Assembly (NCBI GenBank): GCA_023511475.1
Contig: JAIMBM010000094.1
Coordinates: 1 to 8,823 of the forward strand
DNA length: 8,823 nt
Source of the DNA: Anaerolineae bacterium
GTDB taxonomy: Bacteria; Chloroflexota; Anaerolineae; SpSt-313
Direction of reading: 5' to 3'
The notes under the pieces are model-generated. The model ran no database searches. It had not been told where the DNA came from and was given only the letters and a program-made list of their open reading frames with translations. Position 1 is the first letter of the stretch. The number at the start of each line of letters is the position of its first letter. Both the position numbers and the translations under genes were made by a program. Shown here piece by piece: positions 7,101 to 8,823 of this stretch.

Positions 7101-7583
7101 CGAGAGGATGATGGCGTTGAGCAGGCGCTCGAGCTGGGCCCGGGTGCGGAGCCCCTGCCAGGCGATGCCAAAGACCACAACGTACGCGAGGAACGTGTAC
7201 GTGCCCTGCAGCCGCTGGTACGAACCCCAGAAGCTCGTCCTGGGCGTGACGGACACGGCCGTCGCGAGGAGGTGCACCCCTACCAGAGAGAGGACCGGGA
7301 GCAAGAGCGGCGTTGCCCGCAGAGAGCCCCAGACCCCCGCGGGGCCGAGAGGTCCGCCCGCCTCTTCCCGTCCCAGGCGGGCGCGGCCGTCTCGCGTCCG
7401 CTCTAGAGTACGGATGAGCCAGGCCGCCGCCATGACCAGGGCGATGGAGCGCAGGAGCGTCAGCTTGTCCGGCTCGAAGACGCGGCCGGAGTAGACGTTG
7501 AAGAAGAGCGGGGTCAGGAGCGCGGCTGCCAGCCAGCCGGCCTCCGCAACGCGATCACAGTAGCGGCCAAGACGGGTTTCCAT
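4173..7583 (-). CDS. O-antigen ligase/polymerase (Wzy_C) family protein with TPR tail
   Basis: A 1136-residue membrane protein. Residues 15-480 form a polytopic block of the O-antigen ligase/Wzy polymerase (Wzy_C) type: helices up to about 365, with S252-K-S-R255-G in the core. A long extracytoplasmic loop follows (about 366-455), ending in R448-S-H450-N451-E with L457 and GxxG at 461-464, the family's 'HN' signature next to a helix. More helices run to about 605. A very basic linker (about 628-644, HRR-KRRR) leads into a second hydrophobic block, about 651-830. The last third (about 866-1117) is made of tandem TPR repeats rich in Tyr. Such enzymes polymerise or transfer undecaprenyl-linked glycans to lipid or protein acceptors; TPRs probably bind a partner. 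It is much longer than classic WaaL/Wzy (about 400-450 residues), with no sign of frameshift. The ATG is preceded by GGAG at 10 nt. It follows the epimerase gene by 103 nt. The acceptor is unknown. Confidence 0.88.
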   Translation of the reverse strand: METRLGRYCDRVAEAGWLAAALLTPLFFNVYSGRVFEPDKLTLLRSIALVMAAAWLIRTLERTRDGRARLGREEAGGPLGPAGVWGSLRATPLLLPVLSLVGVHLLATAVSVTPRTSFWGSYQRLQGTYTFLAYVVVFGIAWQGLRTRAQLERLLNAIILSSLPVALYGVLQHYGLDPLPWAGDVMDRVTGNLGNAIFIAAYLIMAFFITLARLVARFARLLQPEGASRGDAFACGVCAFTLALQALSIYFSKSRGPWLGLLGGFYVFALVCLVALRRSHADRRALSRREVGQAMAFALLSPLLVGVPVLLGIALRQVTLLGVLGIVLFLGGYVAMLLGRRGFRWLWLSWLVQALLAAGFLVVFNLPRSPLAPLRSVPGLGRLGQVFETETGTGRVRVLIWEGAVEMLKADPLRTLIGYGPESMYVAYSPFYPPDLAHYESRHATPDRSHNEAFDALITTGVIGFLVYFWLFISIFLYGLRWLGFLPARAKGGSWQEPLFLALAIGGAVLGALVPLAVDGSLRFAGVGVPVGMILGVAVYLAVSGFSSGREGEEAASFGERELALAGVLAMIVGHFVEIHFGIAISATRLYFWLGLAVLLTLGSGRLDAEGASQPSPTTVQVEPVEGHRRKRRRHEPRPPQRGSRENGAGWPLAGAVAAGLVCGLVLGTLFYNYGTNPAGELGALETVALSLTTIRVPGGERLFSPGILAVFLLTLTLGAVLVVDDEHAAGRSAPSGWWPKALGCYLAVALGVSLSYGLWHGSRLQPGRDAGNVILWYYAFALGVVAVLGLFLPGRGRSLAQWQKDRLCAQPLLAVLVYPALIVVTGLLVRHNARVVQADIYYKQGWDGFHRPVFESLTGGRTDAAMARRYYDAAMYYYDRALACAPEEDYYYLFLGKALLEKTGIVEDAQVREQHFLEAERVLKRARDLNPLNTDHSANLARLYRTWAQSCEEAARPEKLALAASYYEQANRLSPHNVVLLNEWGELLLDMGRPEESLATYERSLALDDRFAQTYMLLGDYYTRQKDLARAREYYEQAVALDPRSMLAHSALGYVYSQLGMVPEAISENLRVLDIRPQDYASLKNLTLLYRQAGQLEDALAAATAAREVAPEADRPAFDQLIAEIQASIKAEARP

Positions 7584-7686
7584 CGCTCACCAACTCCAGG
7601 GCGGCCGACAGCAGCGCCCAGCGCCTGCCCGCAGGTGCAGCCCCGCCGTCGCTGCCTGCCTGTGCGGCCCGGCGCCCCCAGGGCCG
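7584..7686 (-). other. 103-nt spacer between epimerase and Wzy_C genes
   Basis: This is the only sizeable gap inside the operon. It is GC-rich, with short hairpins (CCTG/CAGG at 7624-7635; GCAGC 7637-7641 with GCTGC 7651-7655) but no T-run and no convincing -10/-35 pair. Read-through from the epimerase is the simplest reading, perhaps with some attenuation. The RBS of the next gene is GGAG at 7594-7597. Confidence 0.35.
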
Positions 7687-8646
7687 CTATCCGCGGAACC
7701 ATTCGATGGTGCGCCTCAGCCCATCTCGCAGCGAGACCCTCGGCTCAAAGCCGATCAGGCGGCGCGCCTTGCTGCCGTCGGGCGCCCGGCGGCGGGGCTC
7801 GGCAAAGTCCGCCCCATAGGCCGCCTCGTACGGCAGGTAGGTCAGGCGGCTCCGCGACCCGGTCAGCGCGATGACCTCCAACGCCAGGCGCTCGATGGTG
7901 ATCTCTTCCTCGCTGCCGAGATTCAGCACCTCTCCCAGAGCCGCCGGCATCGTCCCGGCCAGGATCGTTCCCTCGACGGAGTCGCTGACGTAGGTGAAGG
8001 ACCGCGTCTGCTGCCCGTCCCCGAGCACGGTCAGGGGCTCGCCGGAAAGGGCCTGGTTCACAAAGCGGGCTACAACACTGCCATACCCCTGCGGGTCCGT
8101 CCGCGGGCCGTAGGCGTTAAAGTATCGGACAACCGATACCTCCAAGCCCTGACCACGGTAGGCAAAGCACAGGTGCTCGTCGAGGGCCTTGGCCGTTGCA
8201 TAGGACCAGCGCGGTATCCAGGTTGGCCCAAGGACGCGCGGGCCATCCTCCACGAAGGGAACCTGCTCGCTCTGCCCATAGACCTCCGAGCTCGAAGCCA
8301 CGCACACCCGCACCCCGTGCCGGTAGGCGGCCGCCAGCACGTTCTCTGTGCCCAGGACGTTGGTGCGCATGGCGGCCAGGGGGTTCGCGATCACATGCGT
8401 GACTCCAACAACCGCCGCAAGGTGAAAGACAACGTCGCAGCCACGGGTCAGCTCCTCGACCAGGCACGCGTCGCAGACGTCACCCTCCACAAACCGAAAA
8501 CGGCACTCGTCAGCCAGATGGGCGACGTTCGACCGCCGTCCGGTGAAGAGGTTGTCGAGCGCCACCACCTGCCACCCGCGCGCAAGGAGCGCATCCACCA
8601 GATGCGAGCCGATGAACCCGGCACCGCCCGTCACCAGGGCTCTCAT
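7687..8646 (-). CDS. NAD-dependent nucleotide-sugar epimerase/dehydratase (extended SDR)
   Basis: A 319-residue extended short-chain dehydrogenase/reductase that acts on an NDP-sugar in the cytoplasm. The NAD site G7-G-A-G10-F-I-G13 begins six residues from the start, D31-N32 ends the second strand as in NAD-preferring members, and G55-D56-V57 and H75-L-A-A78 follow. The active site is S118-S-S-E-V-Y-G124 with Y149-x-x-x-K153. R174-Y-F-N-A-Y-G-P-R182 and the R-F-T-Y-V-D segment at about 215-222 are typical of the substrate-binding part. Sequence style lies between UDP-glucose/UDP-uronate 4-epimerases and UDP-glucuronate decarboxylases, so the exact reaction is not assigned. Working with the WbpA-type enzyme on a UDP-uronic acid is plausible. 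The reading frame stays open to a TTG at 8718, but I chose ATG 8646: it puts the Rossmann motif at the usual place, and the upstream part overlaps the likely promoter. It is the first gene of the operon. Confidence 0.9.
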   Translation of the reverse strand: MRALVTGGAGFIGSHLVDALLARGWQVVALDNLFTGRRSNVAHLADECRFRFVEGDVCDACLVEELTRGCDVVFHLAAVVGVTHVIANPLAAMRTNVLGTENVLAAAYRHGVRVCVASSSEVYGQSEQVPFVEDGPRVLGPTWIPRWSYATAKALDEHLCFAYRGQGLEVSVVRYFNAYGPRTDPQGYGSVVARFVNQALSGEPLTVLGDGQQTRSFTYVSDSVEGTILAGTMPAALGEVLNLGSEEEITIERLALEVIALTGSRSRLTYLPYEAAYGADFAEPRRRAPDGSKARRLIGFEPRVSLRDGLRRTIEWFRG

Positions 8647-8660
8647 TGGATGAACCCGGG

Positions 8661-8665
8661 CCTCC
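8661..8665 (-). promoter_or_regulatory. Possible RBS for the first operon gene
   Basis: The minus strand reads GGAGG, 14 nt before the ATG at 8646, a longer spacing than usual. Three in-frame candidate starts lie close to it: GTG and ATG at or just above the motif, and ATG 8646. The motif supports 8646 better than the upstream ones, which would have no ribosome site. Translation might therefore be weak. Confidence 0.4.
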
Positions 8666-8689
8666 ATCACCAGGATGATCAGGTCGGTT

Positions 8690-8718
8690 ATGTTACACCC
8701 GGTAAGGCAGCAAGGCAA
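8690..8718 (-). promoter_or_regulatory. Candidate sigma70-type promoter of the operon
   Basis: On the minus strand TTGCCT (8718-8713; 4 of 6 to TTGACA) is separated by exactly 17 bases from TAACAT (8695-8690; 4 of 6 to TATAAT). This is among the few less GC-rich stretches in the window. Transcription would start near 8683, leaving a leader of about 37 nt before the ATG at 8646. It overlaps the alternative TTG start at 8718, which argues against that start. It is a pattern match only. Confidence 0.45.
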
Positions 8719-8746
8719 ATGGCGCTTGTGCGGCTGCTGGCGAAGC

Positions 8747-8775
8747 CCCCGCTTTGCCCGCAGGGCAAAGCGGGG
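8747..8775. repeat. Palindromic intergenic repeat, right copy
   Basis: A perfect 13-bp stem (CCCCGCTTTGCCC at 8747-8759 with its complement at 8763-8775) around a GCA loop. The outer 11 bases of each arm match the palindrome at 111-142 apart from one base in the left arm. It is followed by TTAA-GCCCC, parallel to AAT-GCCCC after the left copy. It lies about 30 bases upstream of the candidate -35 box, so it may end transcription from an upstream gene or insulate the operon. There is no T-tract on either strand. Confidence 0.65.
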
Positions 8776-8780
8776 TTAAG

Positions 8781-8798
8781 CCCCCTTCCCCCTTCCCC
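8781..8798 (+). repeat. Short CCCCCTT tandem repeat
   Basis: Two units of CCCCCTT followed by CCCC, between the right-hand palindrome and the 16-bp palindrome. On the minus strand this gives three G-runs of 4-5 separated by AA. It is non-coding; function unknown. Confidence 0.4.
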
Positions 8799-8810
8799 GC
8801 GGCCGCGGGG
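8795..8810. repeat. Perfect 16-bp GC palindrome
   Basis: CCCCGCGGCCGCGGGG is fully self-complementary and has no loop, so it would fold poorly as a hairpin but forms a perfect two-fold symmetric duplex, as a dimeric protein might bind. It lies about 75 bases upstream of the candidate -35 box. It may equally be chance in GC-rich DNA or part of a larger repeat running out of the window. Confidence 0.4.
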
Positions 8811-8823
8811 TTCAGGGGCGGAC

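Noticed and set aside
4173..7583. Fusion of two genes by a lost stop or sequencing error in the 1136-residue protein
   Set aside because: The frame stays open with uniform composition, there is no RBS plus start at the linker, and Wzy_C proteins with C-terminal TPRs are a known architecture.
7584..7686. Internal promoter or riboswitch before the Wzy_C gene
   Set aside because: The spacer is only 103 nt and GC-rich, with no -10/-35 pair and no recognisable riboswitch core; only short weak hairpins are seen.
8747..8775. Terminal inverted repeats of a transposon, formed with the left palindrome
   Set aside because: Each copy is itself a complete palindrome, no transposase or integrase is encoded between them, no target-site duplication is visible, and the contents are a normal polysaccharide operon.

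Overview
The window is a GC-rich bacterial segment carrying one six-gene operon. All genes lie on the minus strand and are read from right to left. The order of transcription is: an NAD-dependent nucleotide-sugar epimerase/dehydratase (8646-7687), a giant O-antigen ligase/polymerase-like membrane protein with a TPR tail (7583-4173), a WecA/TagO/MraY-type phosphoglycosyl transferase (4176-3163), a WbpA-type UDP-HexNAc 6-dehydrogenase (3156-1714), a membrane-anchored cyclophilin (1691-885) and a small VTT/DedA-type membrane protein (885-277). The last five genes are very tightly packed (ATGA overlap, 6-nt gap, 22-nt gap, TGATG overlap), each with a Shine-Dalgarno-like sequence. A candidate sigma70-type promoter lies just upstream of the epimerase.

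The genes fit a surface-polysaccharide module. The dehydrogenase and epimerase would make a (probably uronic) nucleotide sugar. The WecA-like enzyme would load the first sugar-phosphate on undecaprenyl phosphate on the cytoplasmic face. The Wzy_C-type protein would polymerise the glycan or transfer it to an acceptor on the outer face. The VTT protein could help recycle the lipid carrier, and the anchored cyclophilin could act as an extracytoplasmic foldase; both of these links are inference. No glycosyltransferase or Wzx/ABC flippase is encoded here, so the pathway continues elsewhere.

The organism is probably a member of the Chloroflexota or a similar high-GC, possibly thermophilic, environmental bacterium. 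The basis is the Wzy_C-TPR architecture, the Pro/Ala/Thr-rich membrane-anchored cyclophilin, the high GC and the dense packing. No marker gene is present, so this is a judgement from protein style only.

The two ends of the window are non-coding and unusually structured. Related palindromes built on the same arm (CCCCGCTTTGC / GCAAAGCGGGG) flank the operon at 111-142 and 8747-8775, each followed by a further CCCC block that could form an alternative hairpin. The left edge also has long G-runs, and the right edge has a perfect 16-bp GC palindrome and a short C5T2 repeat. No tRNA, rRNA, CRISPR array, transposase or other mobile gene was found. The operon itself looks like a fairly ordinary exopolysaccharide locus. 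The less ordinary parts are the paired flanking palindromes, the architecture of the 1136-residue protein, and the cyclophilin and VTT genes at the operon's end.
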